A stretch of DNA of 25,200 bases, from NCBI GenBank assembly GCA_036274595.1, contig DASUFL010000077.1, positions 1 to 25,200 on the forward strand. Direction: 5' to 3'. This stretch comes from WS-9 sp036274595. Lineage in GTDB: Bacteria; Eisenbacteria; RBG-16-71-46; SZUA-252. The position numbers and the translations under genes are program-made. Position 1 is the first letter of the stretch. Each line of letters begins with the position of its first letter. Below the pieces are notes generated by a model. The model saw nothing but the letters and a program-made list of their open reading frames with translations, ran no database searches and had not been told where the DNA came from. Positions 1 through 6,699 of this stretch are shown one piece after another.

Positions 1-125
1 GATCCCCCGATGCCGGCATTCCGCCTCCCGACGACTTCATAGCGCCCCGGTCGAACACCGAGGAGGACGCGCCTCCTCCGCCCCCACCGCCGCCGGCGGA
101 CGACAGCACCCAGGGCGGGCAGTAG
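1..125 (+). CDS. 3' end of an unidentified protein with a proline-rich acidic tail (partial)
   Basis: The frame starting at base 3 is open from the window edge to a TAG at 123-125. It encodes about 40 residues. The visible tail contains PPPDDF, then an acidic stretch and a run of eight prolines, and it ends in DSTQGGQ. The codons are GC-rich in the third position, like the real genes in this window, and the frame stops just before non-coding repeat DNA. Such a low-complexity tail is common at the C-terminus of envelope proteins, but no domain is visible, so no function is assigned. Confidence 0.5.
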   Translation, partial: SPDAGIPPPDDFIAPRSNTEEDAPPPPPPPPADDSTQGGQ

Positions 126-147
126 AGGCCCGACTAGCCGGGCCCCC

Positions 148-324
148 AGCTCGCTCCGGGTGAGTTCAAGCCAGCCTCCTTAGGGGTGCTCAAACCAGTC
201 GCATAACTCGCCCCGGGGCGAGTTGAACGTCAACTTCCGTTCAGGCACTTCCCTCGTCTAGCCACAGCCGCAACTCGCCCGGGGGCGAGTTGCCGAACGA
301 TCCCCACTCGCCCCGGGGCCAGTT
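148..324. repeat. Four dispersed copies of a ~20-bp palindrome
   Basis: The consensus AACTCGCCCCGGGGCGAGTT is a perfect 20-bp palindrome. Copies lie at 148-166 (19 bp, degenerate), 205-224 (perfect), 272-291 (one mismatch) and 305-324 (two mismatches). Start-to-start spacing is 57, 67 and 33 bp. They fill the non-coding gap 126-496 between the partial gene and the beta-lactamase gene. No transposase or CRISPR-type regular spacing is present. They could be REP-like elements, hairpins in the 3' region of the upstream transcript, or multiple protein-binding sites. Confidence 0.75.
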
Positions 325-378
325 CGTGCGGCGCAACCGCACCGATGCCTGGCAGCCAAGATCCTGCAAGATCGGAAA

Positions 379-446
379 TTACCGTACGACCGCCGTTGCG
401 CACGCGGGCCCGATTGCTCCCGCGTCGTGACCAGTCATTACGGTAA
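379..446. promoter_or_regulatory. Separated inverted repeat upstream of the beta-lactamase gene
   Basis: TTACCGTA at 379-386 and its exact reverse complement TACGGTAA at 439-446 flank 52 bp of non-coding DNA, ending about 50 bp before the beta-lactamase start. They could be paired operator half-sites, or chance. No convincing -35/-10 pair could be assigned here. Confidence 0.25.
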
Positions 447-496
447 ACTCGGCGCATGTACCTCGCCCTAATGCTCCAGACCGAGATCCTTGAGCT

Positions 497-1639
497 GTGT
501 TGGGGAGTAGATCGCGGTTGAAGCGCGCGGCTGGGTTCGCCTTGGTCGTGGGAGCGCTTGTCGTGCTTGGTCTGTGTCTTACGTTCGGCCCAGCGAAGCG
601 GGCCCCCTCAAGTGACGCCCCACGCCCTCAGGCGGCAGCGACTCCCGAACTTCGTGCCGGATACCCCGACACCACGCTCGAAGCCCAGCTGAGCGCCCTC
701 GCGAGCCGCGCCCCCGCGCGCGTCGGTATCGTGGCGAGAAATCTCGAGAGCGGCGCCTTCGCGCGCGTGAACCCGGACGACCGCATACCACTCCTGAGCG
801 TGGTCAAGCTGCCCGTGGCGCTCGTGGTGCTCGACGGAGTGGACAGCGGGCGATGGTCCCTGACGACTCCCATCACACTTCTCGGCCGGGACATGCACCC
901 CAGGGGGGAGCTGGGCGACCGCTATCCCCACGGGGGAGGCCCGGTGACTCTTTACCGGCTTCTCAAGCTCATGATCATGCGCAGCGAAAACTCCTCGGCC
1001 GACGCCTTGATGCGCCTGGTCGGCGGTCCGAGCGCCGTCACCGAGTGGCTCATGCGCCACGGCATCCGCGACCTGCGCGTCGACCGCAACGAGCGCGATC
1101 TCGGGAATGACTGGTATGGATTGGCCCCAGGGGCCGACACGATGGGAACCGCGGAGGAGATTCGAGCGCTGCGAGCCCAGGTCCCGCAAGCCGTTCACGA
1201 CAGTGCGGCTCAAGCCATGCTAGTCGATCCGCGCGACACCGGGACGGCCGAGGCGTGCGTTCATCTGCTCGAACGCCTCTGGCGCGGAGAGCTCCTGTCC
1301 GCCGCGATGACGGACACGCTGAAGTCCATGCTCGCGCGCTGCGAGACCGGACGCGACCGACTGCCGGGGCTGCTGCCCAAGGGCACACCGGTTGCGCGAA
1401 AGACCGGCACGGGCGGAACAACGGCAGGGGTCACCGTTGCGATCAATGACATCGGGGTCATGCGCCTGCCCAACGGGGACGACGTGGCGATCGCGGTTCT
1501 CGTGGGAGAGCCGCGCGGAACGATCCCGCGAGCGGAACGGCTGATCGCCCGGATTGCGCGGACGGTGTTCGATGCGTGGAGCGGGGTGGATTCGACGGGA
1601 GGGCCTGAGACCAGGGCGACCCGAGCCCAGAATCCATGA
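497..1639 (+). CDS. Class A (serine) beta-lactamase family protein, membrane-anchored or exported
   Basis: This 380-residue protein has the class A active-site set in order. The nucleophile motif SVVK is at 101-104 and the second motif SEN is at 163-165 (the usual form is SDN). An omega-loop glutamate lies at 199 in NERDLGN, and the KTG triad is at 302-304. Residues 11-30 form a hydrophobic signal or anchor segment; the Cys at 27 has no good lipobox. The start is GTG at 497, and no earlier in-frame start looks better. Known members hydrolyse beta-lactams in the periplasm. Divergent homologues may have other penicillin-recognising roles, so resistance is inferred. About 60 bp downstream begin a methyltransferase and then an aminoglycoside-type nucleotidyltransferase on the same strand. 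The N-terminal linker (31-60) and the C-terminal tail are low-complexity. Confidence 0.85.
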   Translation: MLGSRSRLKRAAGFALVVGALVVLGLCLTFGPAKRAPSSDAPRPQAAATPELRAGYPDTTLEAQLSALASRAPARVGIVARNLESGAFARVNPDDRIPLLSVVKLPVALVVLDGVDSGRWSLTTPITLLGRDMHPRGELGDRYPHGGGPVTLYRLLKLMIMRSENSSADALMRLVGGPSAVTEWLMRHGIRDLRVDRNERDLGNDWYGLAPGADTMGTAEEIRALRAQVPQAVHDSAAQAMLVDPRDTGTAEACVHLLERLWRGELLSAAMTDTLKSMLARCETGRDRLPGLLPKGTPVARKTGTGGTTAGVTVAINDIGVMRLPNGDDVAIAVLVGEPRGTIPRAERLIARIARTVFDAWSGVDSTGGPETRATRAQNP

Positions 1640-1698
1640 AGGTTCGCAGGGTAGCTCGCATTGTCGTGCTCAATCCGGATCGGAAGTGTCCAGAATAA
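1636..1698 (+). other. Possible 20-codon linker ORF between the beta-lactamase and methyltransferase genes
   Basis: An ATG at 1636 overlaps the beta-lactamase TGA (ATGA). Twenty codons later its TAA at 1696-1698 overlaps the methyltransferase ATG (TAATG). The peptide begins MKVRRVARIVVLNPD, which resembles the first strand of Nudix hydrolases, but it has no Nudix box and ends at once. It may be a coupling mini-ORF, the remnant of a lost gene, or chance. No clear Shine-Dalgarno site precedes it. Confidence 0.25.
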
Positions 1699-2462
1699 TG
1701 ACGAGCCGGGCTCAACATTGGGTCCACTTCATCGAACGGCTCGCCCCCAAGCGCGGGGAGCGAATCCTCGACCTTGGGTGCGGCAGTGGCGAAGCCATTC
1801 AGCGAGTCCTAGAGGTTGCGGGGGTCCGGAGTGTCATCGGGCTCGACCGTTCCGCGGGGATGCTACGGGCGGCGCACAGGCGACTCGCCGCGCACTTGAG
1901 CCGGGGGAAGGCAGAGCTCCACCTCGCTGACGCGGGGGCGGAGCTTCCGTTCCAGCCGGCGACCTTCGACGCGGTGTTTTCCGCCGAGCTCATGGAATGC
2001 CTGCCCGAGACGAGACAGTATCGGTTGCTTCGTGAGATTCGCCGTGTCCTCCGGCCTGGTGGCCGGGTGCTGCTGGAGCACACGGATTGGGATACCCAGC
2101 TTTGGAACGCGAGCGACCGATCGCTCGAACGCCGATTGGTCCATGCCTTCTGCGACTGGAAGCAGGGCTGGATGGATTCGGCGGACGGTTGGATGGGGCG
2201 CCAGCTGCTCGGGCTCGTGCGGCGGGCGAGGCTGTTCCAGGGGATCGAGGGCAGCGCGTACGTGCTGATCAACGATCGGTACCGGCCCGGAACCTTCGGC
2301 TACGATCGCAGCGTGGACCTCAAGGCGCTTGCGAAGAACCGGAAGCGAATCCGTCCCGCGGAGGTTCAACGCTTCCTGCGCGATCTCGGGGCGCAGGACC
2401 GTCGAGGCGCCTACTTCTATAGCGTCAACCGGTACATCGTCTCAGGCAAGCGCCCTTCGTAA
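1698..2462 (+). CDS. Class I SAM-dependent methyltransferase (Methyltransf_11-like)
   Basis: The protein has 254 residues from the ATG at 1698, which has GGAAG at 1682-1686 as a reasonable ribosome site. The frame stays open further upstream into the beta-lactamase gene, but that part does not look like this family. Motif I ILDLGCGSGE lies at about 23-32 and binds SAM. The acidic ribose-binding residue is in IGLD at about 50. Later come a DAVFSAELMECL segment, as in motif II, and the LRPGGRVLLEH post-II segment. These mark a small-molecule type methyltransferase of the UbiE/Methyltransf_11 group; the substrate cannot be read from the sequence. Only two bases separate its stop from the next start, so the two are almost surely co-translated with the nucleotidyltransferase. 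Confidence 0.85.
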   Translation: MTSRAQHWVHFIERLAPKRGERILDLGCGSGEAIQRVLEVAGVRSVIGLDRSAGMLRAAHRRLAAHLSRGKAELHLADAGAELPFQPATFDAVFSAELMECLPETRQYRLLREIRRVLRPGGRVLLEHTDWDTQLWNASDRSLERRLVHAFCDWKQGWMDSADGWMGRQLLGLVRRARLFQGIEGSAYVLINDRYRPGTFGYDRSVDLKALAKNRKRIRPAEVQRFLRDLGAQDRRGAYFYSVNRYIVSGKRPS

Positions 2463-2464
2463 CG

Positions 2465-3088
2465 GTGCGCCCAGAACTCGGAAGCACTTTGCATCCGGAC
2501 GCCTTCGAGCCTGCCAGGCGTGTGGCAGCGTACTTCGCCAAGTATTCAGAACCCTGGTACGTCGCCGGTGGCTGGGCCGTCGATCTTTTCCTGGGCCGCG
2601 AAACCCGACCGCACCCAGATATCGAGGTTGCAGTGCTCCGCCGCGATCAACGGCTGCTTCGAAATGTCTTCGAGGTTTGGGATTGGTCGAAAGTCATCCC
2701 AGGATCCCGGGGCGGCGTGAGAGCAATCTGGGGCGAGCAGGAGTGGCTTGATCTTCCCATTCACGAGCTCCATGCCCGCGGACCGTATGGAGAACTCATG
2801 GAAGTCCTGCTCCAGGAATCGGACATCGAGGCATGGAGATTTCGGCGCGAGCCCACGATCTCAATGCCTTTGTCGAAGCTCGGCGTGCGCTCCGGACTCG
2901 GCATTCCGATCCTCAGCCCGGAGGTTGTCCTGCTGTACAAGGCGAAGTCACCTGGCCCGAAGGACGAAGAAGACTTCAGCGCCTTGCTTCCCGCCCTCGA
3001 TGATGCCCAGGTCGCGTGGCTGGGCGAGGCACTCGACCGTTGTCACCCGGAGCACCCATGGCGGCCTCGTCTCAGGGTGGGGAGGTAA
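2465..3088 (+). CDS. Aminoglycoside 2''-adenylyltransferase-like nucleotidyltransferase
   Basis: This 207-residue protein starts at GTG 2465, two bases after the methyltransferase stop. Residues 35-54 read GGWAVD, then LGRETR, then HPDIE. This is the pattern of the ANT(2'')/AadB nucleotidyltransferase family (GGWA.D...GR.TR.H.DID), with the metal-binding acidic pair at Asp52 and Glu54. VAVLRRDQ follows, as in many family members, and a later LSPEVVLLYKAK segment is also characteristic. Family members either transfer AMP to aminoglycosides or belong to uncharacterised relatives in soil bacteria. Given the frequency of divergent homologues, antibiotic modification is possible but not shown. The second acidic residue is Glu rather than the common Asp. 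Confidence 0.75.
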   Translation: MRPELGSTLHPDAFEPARRVAAYFAKYSEPWYVAGGWAVDLFLGRETRPHPDIEVAVLRRDQRLLRNVFEVWDWSKVIPGSRGGVRAIWGEQEWLDLPIHELHARGPYGELMEVLLQESDIEAWRFRREPTISMPLSKLGVRSGLGIPILSPEVVLLYKAKSPGPKDEEDFSALLPALDDAQVAWLGEALDRCHPEHPWRPRLRVGR

Positions 3089-3155
3089 GAGAGCCTGAGG
3101 GGCGGAGTCCTTGCCTCAATCTCGCTCGATTGCCGTGAGATGGTTGAGCCGATTG

Positions 3156-3704
<549 letters not shown>

Positions 3705-3767
3705 GGCGCCAAGACTACAGCCGGTGGGGGGTGGGCCAGCAACTACGTCCTCTGCCCGCCGGCTCGA

Positions 3768-3799
3768 AGCGCCCCCGGGAATGTGTCTCCGGGGGCGCT
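3768..3799. terminator. GC-rich stem-loop, possible terminator of the arsR unit
   Basis: AGCGCCCCCGG (3768-3778) pairs perfectly with CCGGGGGCGCT (3789-3799) across a 10-base loop. It lies between the Cys-rich gene and the reductase gene, both on the minus strand. No T-run follows on either strand, so intrinsic termination is uncertain. Confidence 0.45.
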
Positions 3800-3811
3800 G
3801 TAGGTTCGGGC

Positions 3812-3859
3812 CCGCTTCCGCGTTGGGGCCCCGCTTCCGCGTTGTGCCCCACTTCCGCT
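3812..3859. repeat. Short 19-bp-period direct repeat
   Basis: CCGCTTCCGCGTTG occurs at 3812-3825 and again at 3831-3844, with a degenerate third copy (ACTTCCGC) at about 3851-3858. It sits in the non-coding gap after the Cys-rich gene. No function is evident. Confidence 0.6.
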
Positions 3860-3894
3860 CCTTGCGGACTTAGCGAGCCCCTCCGTCCTCGCGA

Positions 3895-4110
3895 CTAGCC
3901 GCAGCAGGAAGGCTTGCAGCAGGAGTCCTTGGCGCCGTTCTCGGCCAGCCTCGCCGCATCATCCCCGTACTTCTCGCTCGAGACTTCCTTCGGGCGGTCC
4001 GGTGTCGATTCGGCGCTGCAACAGGATGAACCGCAGCATGAGGCGTTGCTTCCGTTTCCCTTGGCTGCATCGCCATGGGCCTCGCGCACGACTTCCTTAA
4101 GCTTGCTCAT
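3895..4110 (-). CDS. Small Cys-rich protein: tandem duplication of an ArsM N-terminal-like motif
   Basis: The protein has 71 residues from ATG 4110. This ATG overlaps the arsR stop (ATGA) and has AGGGGAG six bases upstream; an ATG two codons earlier is too close to that site. The sequence falls into two related halves. The first is KEVVREAHGDAAK followed by SCCGSSCC. The second is KEVSSEKYGDDAAR followed by SCCKPSCCG. Each resembles the short segment (VRERYG.AA...SCCG) found before the methyltransferase fold in bacterial arsenite methyltransferases. Here no methyltransferase domain follows; the gene ends at TAG 3895. Eight cysteines occur as four CC pairs. No signal peptide is visible. Binding of As(III), Sb(III) or another thiophilic metal is inferred from the cysteines and from the arsR partner. 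It could instead be a vestige of a larger arsM. Confidence 0.85.
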   Translation of the reverse strand: MSKLKEVVREAHGDAAKGNGSNASCCGSSCCSAESTPDRPKEVSSEKYGDDAARLAENGAKDSCCKPSCCG

Positions 4111-4490
4111 GGACATCTCCCCTTTGGCCCGGTGCAGGACGCAATCACCGCCTCGGCCTGGACGGCGTTGCTTCGTGAACAACACTCCGCAAATAGGAAT
4201 CCGAGCAGCTCTTGCAGGGCGGCCGTGTCCGCCGCGTAGCGGAGGAACGTGCTCTCACGCCGCACCGTGACCAGTCCCTCAGCCTTGAGGCGCTCGAGGT
4301 GATGGGACAGGGTCGATGCCGGGATCCCGAGCTGCGACTGAATGTCGCCGGCGACCATCCCGTCGGGGTGTGCCGACAGAAGCAATCTCAGGATCTGCAA
4401 ACGGACCTCGGCGCCCAGTGCCGCAAGCATGTCGGCGTATCGTGCCGTCTCTCGGGGTGTCGATTGGGTCCCCTTTGCGCTTGGATTCAT
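4107..4490 (-). CDS. arsR: ArsR-family winged-helix metalloregulator with C-terminal Cys cluster
   Basis: The protein has 127 residues from ATG 4490. LGAEVRLQILRLL (26-38) opens the winged helix. The recognition helix is in LGIPASTLSHHLERLKAEGLV (55-73), and the wing follows at RRESTFLRYAAD. The C-terminal part has Cys103, Cys104, Cys119 and Cys126 (ECCS...ASCTGPKGRC). The usual E. coli-type ELCVCDL site in the recognition helix is absent. A vicinal Cys pair near the C-terminus recalls the As(III) sensor of Acidithiobacillus ferrooxidans ArsR, so trivalent arsenic or a similar metalloid is the likely signal; this is inference. Its stop overlaps the start of the Cys-rich gene, so the two form one operon. 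The AT-rich dyads just upstream are a likely site of autoregulation. Confidence 0.9.
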   Translation of the reverse strand: MNPSAKGTQSTPRETARYADMLAALGAEVRLQILRLLLSAHPDGMVAGDIQSQLGIPASTLSHHLERLKAEGLVTVRRESTFLRYAADTAALQELLGFLFAECCSRSNAVQAEAVIASCTGPKGRCP

Positions 4491-4540
4491 AGTTCTATGA
4501 TTCCAGAAATATGGAAATAGATTCCACGAAAAATTCCATG
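4483..4540 (-). promoter_or_regulatory. Probable arsR operator/promoter region
   Basis: This AT-rich island stands out from its GC-rich surroundings. An imperfect dyad at 4483-4504 (GGATTCATAG-TT-CTATGATTCC, nine of ten pairs) covers the arsR start codon. On the minus strand TGGAAT occurs three times (plus-strand ATTCCA at 4500, 4521 and 4533), spaced 21 and 12 bp, about two turns and one turn of helix. Exact -35 and -10 boxes could not be fixed. Confidence 0.5.
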
Positions 4541-4588
4541 CTTGGACTCTGGCGTAAGTGACTGCATCGACATCAGCTAGGGAACGTG

Positions 4589-4715
4589 CCCGCCGACCCC
4601 CGCCGACCCCCGCCGACCCCCGCCGACGCCCTCCGACGCCCGCCGACCCCCGCCGGACGCCCGACGACGCCCGCCGACCCCCGCCGGACGCCCGACGACA
4701 CCAGCCGGACGCCCA
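4589..4715. repeat. Decameric GC-rich tandem repeat with a 31-bp higher-order repeat
   Basis: The unit CGCCGACCCC repeats head to tail from about 4591, then degenerates into variants with CGCCGGACGC and CCGACGAC. A longer block beginning CGCCGACCCCCGCCGGACGC at 4641 recurs 31 bp later at 4672. It lies between the 3' end of the long operon (stop at 4730) and the arsR control region. It has a C-rich/G-rich strand bias and could fold into G-rich structures on the minus strand. Confidence 0.8.
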
Positions 4716-4729
4716 ACCCGCCTCCGCTC

Positions 4730-6178
4730 TCAGCTCCCCTTGGGCTTCTTCACCTTCGGCGGCGACCACCCCGGCCCGCGCAGGAGCAGGATCTGCCCCG
4801 TTCCCAGCTGCTCCCACGGGCGCACTTGCCGCTGATTCGGCGCCTGGACGGAGATGAGCCAGGTGTCGGCGCCGAAGATCTCGCTCGCGTCCGCGATTCC
4901 CGCCGTCTTCCACACGCCGCCCACGCCCTGCGACAGCATCGCCCCCTTGGCGTCGCGCTCCACGCACTCGGCCAGAACGTCGAGCCGGCTCGTGTCCCTG
5001 TCGTAGCGGAGAATGCGCGCGGGGTGGAGGCTCCGCACGCCGCCCGGATCTTCCTGGATCCAGAGGTAGCGCGAGTCCGAAGCGAGACCGTCGGGACGGT
5101 AGATGTCGTCGCCGTCGTCCCCGTCCAGGATCACGCGCAGATCCACGACGCGCGTGGGATCGAAGGGGTCGAGCTCCGCGCGGTACACGCGCCCCGCGCC
5201 CGTGACGAGGCGAGCGGTCCGCGGATCGTAGAAGTTGCCCGCGCCGGCGTCGGCGAAGTAGAAGATATTGGCGCGCGAGCGGTCCGTCGCCACGCCACGA
5301 AGCCGCACGAAGTTCATGCATCCCACCGACTGCGCGCGAGCCTCGATCCGGTCGGGTGGCGCATAGTCGTTCCCGAACTTCGTGTCGATCGGCACGAACT
5401 TGCCGGTGATCGGCGCGTTCCGCGCCGCGCGCGAGGAGAGTCGCGTTCGTTCGGGGCCAAGATCGGCGCGGAACACGAAGAGCTGCCCGCGCCCATGGAG
5501 CAGGGCATCGTCGCTGTCGGCGAGATAGAGGTAGAGCTGGGACTCGCCCGGCAGATCGTCCTCGGTGAGCACGACTGCCATCTTTCCCGTCGACGTGGGA
5601 ACAATGGCCGATCCGCCATGAGCGAAGCGGCCGAGCCATGGGAGATTCGTCACGGTTCCGTCGCGCGTGTCGACTGCCGTGAAGAGCCCGCGTCCCGGTC
5701 CGTCGATCCGGTCCTCGCCCACGAGGAACTTGGGAATCAGAAATCCGTCGCGGGCGGCCCCGACCGTCCCCGAGGCGAACCTGGAATAACCGTCCTCCGC
5801 CTCGATGAGGAAATCGCCCGCCAGGGCGCCCAGGTTCCGGATGTCGATCGCGATGCGCGAGACGCGCGCGCCACCGACGACGAAGGGATCCCACGGCAGG
5901 TCGTGGGCGACGTAGATCTCCGCGAGCCCGGAATTGGTGGGGAGGATGCCGAGCCCGGAGGGCATCGGCGGGAAGACGTAGGGCACGGTCGCGGTGTCCG
6001 ATACCGCGAGCGTGTCGCCGACCGTCAGGATGGGGACGACTGAAACGTCGTCGCGGAGCGGCCGCACCATGGCCGGCGTGGCCGTGCGCACACCGGATCC
6101 AGGACCTGGTATGAGCGGCCCGTGCGTGAAGCCGGCGCAGAGGAGCGCCAGGACGGTCAGCAGGGCTGCTCGGCGCAT
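4730..6178 (-). CDS. Secreted PhoX-like (DUF839) beta-propeller protein
   Basis: The protein has 482 residues from ATG 6178, with a clear signal peptide (MRRAALLTVLALLCAG, cleavage around 16-20). Several features recall the PhoX/DUF839 family. They are GRFAHGGSA with later AVVLTEDD, a QLYLYLADS segment, a GQLFVFRAD strand, NFVRLRGVATD, and a C-terminal YRPDGLASDSRYLWIQED block like the PDGLAFD...LWIQTD motif of PhoX. Characterised PhoX enzymes are Ca/Fe-dependent periplasmic alkaline phosphatases. The lack of a visible Tat twin-Arg leader and the modest similarity mean that phosphatase activity is only possible. Only 11 bases separate it from the anchored protein upstream. It is the last gene of the propionate/UppP operon. 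The C-terminus is Lys-rich (KVKKPKGS). Confidence 0.65.
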   Translation of the reverse strand: MRRAALLTVLALLCAGFTHGPLIPGPGSGVRTATPAMVRPLRDDVSVVPILTVGDTLAVSDTATVPYVFPPMPSGLGILPTNSGLAEIYVAHDLPWDPFVVGGARVSRIAIDIRNLGALAGDFLIEAEDGYSRFASGTVGAARDGFLIPKFLVGEDRIDGPGRGLFTAVDTRDGTVTNLPWLGRFAHGGSAIVPTSTGKMAVVLTEDDLPGESQLYLYLADSDDALLHGRGQLFVFRADLGPERTRLSSRAARNAPITGKFVPIDTKFGNDYAPPDRIEARAQSVGCMNFVRLRGVATDRSRANIFYFADAGAGNFYDPRTARLVTGAGRVYRAELDPFDPTRVVDLRVILDGDDGDDIYRPDGLASDSRYLWIQEDPGGVRSLHPARILRYDRDTSRLDVLAECVERDAKGAMLSQGVGGVWKTAGIADASEIFGADTWLISVQAPNQRQVRPWEQLGTGQILLLRGPGWSPPKVKKPKGS

Positions 6179-6189
6179 GCCAAAGACTC

Positions 6190-6699
6190 CTAGTCGGTGG
6201 TCCCTGGGTTCGTGATGTCCGACGACGAGTCGGCGGGAGCGCCGCCCGGTGCCGGCTTGTACGCGCCGTTCTCGCGGCGAACGACTTCGTAGGGAGAGCC
6301 TGCCTCGCCGCCGTCGTTGTAGTAGACGAGCGTGACATCGCCGTCGGCGAGGTCGAGCCCGTGCGCGCGCTTGGCGTACGGGAACACGAACTGGCGCACC
6401 GCCTGGAGGAAGCTGTCCAGCTCCCGCTCGGCTCCCGCCACGTCGGACGCGGTCCCCACCACCGAGGCCACGATCCGATGGTCCTTCCGGTCGTAGTACA
6501 CCATCGTGTTCGCTTCGAGGCCCGCTACCACGCGGATGATCCCCGACATCCTCGTCGCGACGTCGTCTCCGACCATGTAGGGGTAGGGCTGGGAGAGGCG
6601 GCTGCCGCCTTTGGAGCACGCGTAGGTGGCGTACAGCGTGACCAGGCCGAGCACGACGGCGAGAACGCGGAACTCAGGCGTCCGAAACAGGTGCCTCAT
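6190..6699 (-). CDS. Membrane-anchored protein of unknown function
   Basis: The protein has 169 residues. Its ATG at 6699 overlaps the epimerase stop in ATGA, so translation is coupled. Residues 12-27 are hydrophobic and end in ATYACSKGG. The Cys could be a lipidation site, but Tyr at -2 is unusual for a lipobox, so it may be a simple anchor. The exported part has a repeated strand/helix pattern (NTMVYYDRKDHRIVASVVG, then DVTLVYYNDGG) and a Pro/Gly/Ser-rich C-terminal tail. No known family is recognised. The position between the epimerase and the PhoX-like exported protein suggests these last two genes act together at the envelope. Confidence 0.75.
   Translation of the reverse strand: MRHLFRTPEFRVLAVVLGLVTLYATYACSKGGSRLSQPYPYMVGDDVATRMSGIIRVVAGLEANTMVYYDRKDHRIVASVVGTASDVAGAERELDSFLQAVRQFVFPYAKRAHGLDLADGDVTLVYYNDGGEAGSPYEVVRRENGAYKPAPGGAPADSSSDITNPGTTD

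Noticed and set aside
148..324. CRISPR array
   Set aside because: Only four diverged copies with unequal spacers (33-67 bp start to start), perfect palindromy, and no cas genes.
230..457. 75-codon minus-strand frame over the palindrome region
   Set aside because: Its translated sequence is dominated by the palindromic repeats (repeated LAPGRV); no ribosome site and no family.
4589..4715. Coding Pro/Arg-rich repeat protein
   Set aside because: All frames here are artefacts of the decamer; no start with a ribosome site and no extension into a real domain.
4107..6338. One 743-codon minus-strand frame spanning arsR and the PhoX-like gene
   Set aside because: Only the last 127 codons (arsR) are real. 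The upstream part is an out-of-frame reading of the PhoX-like gene and the tandem repeat.
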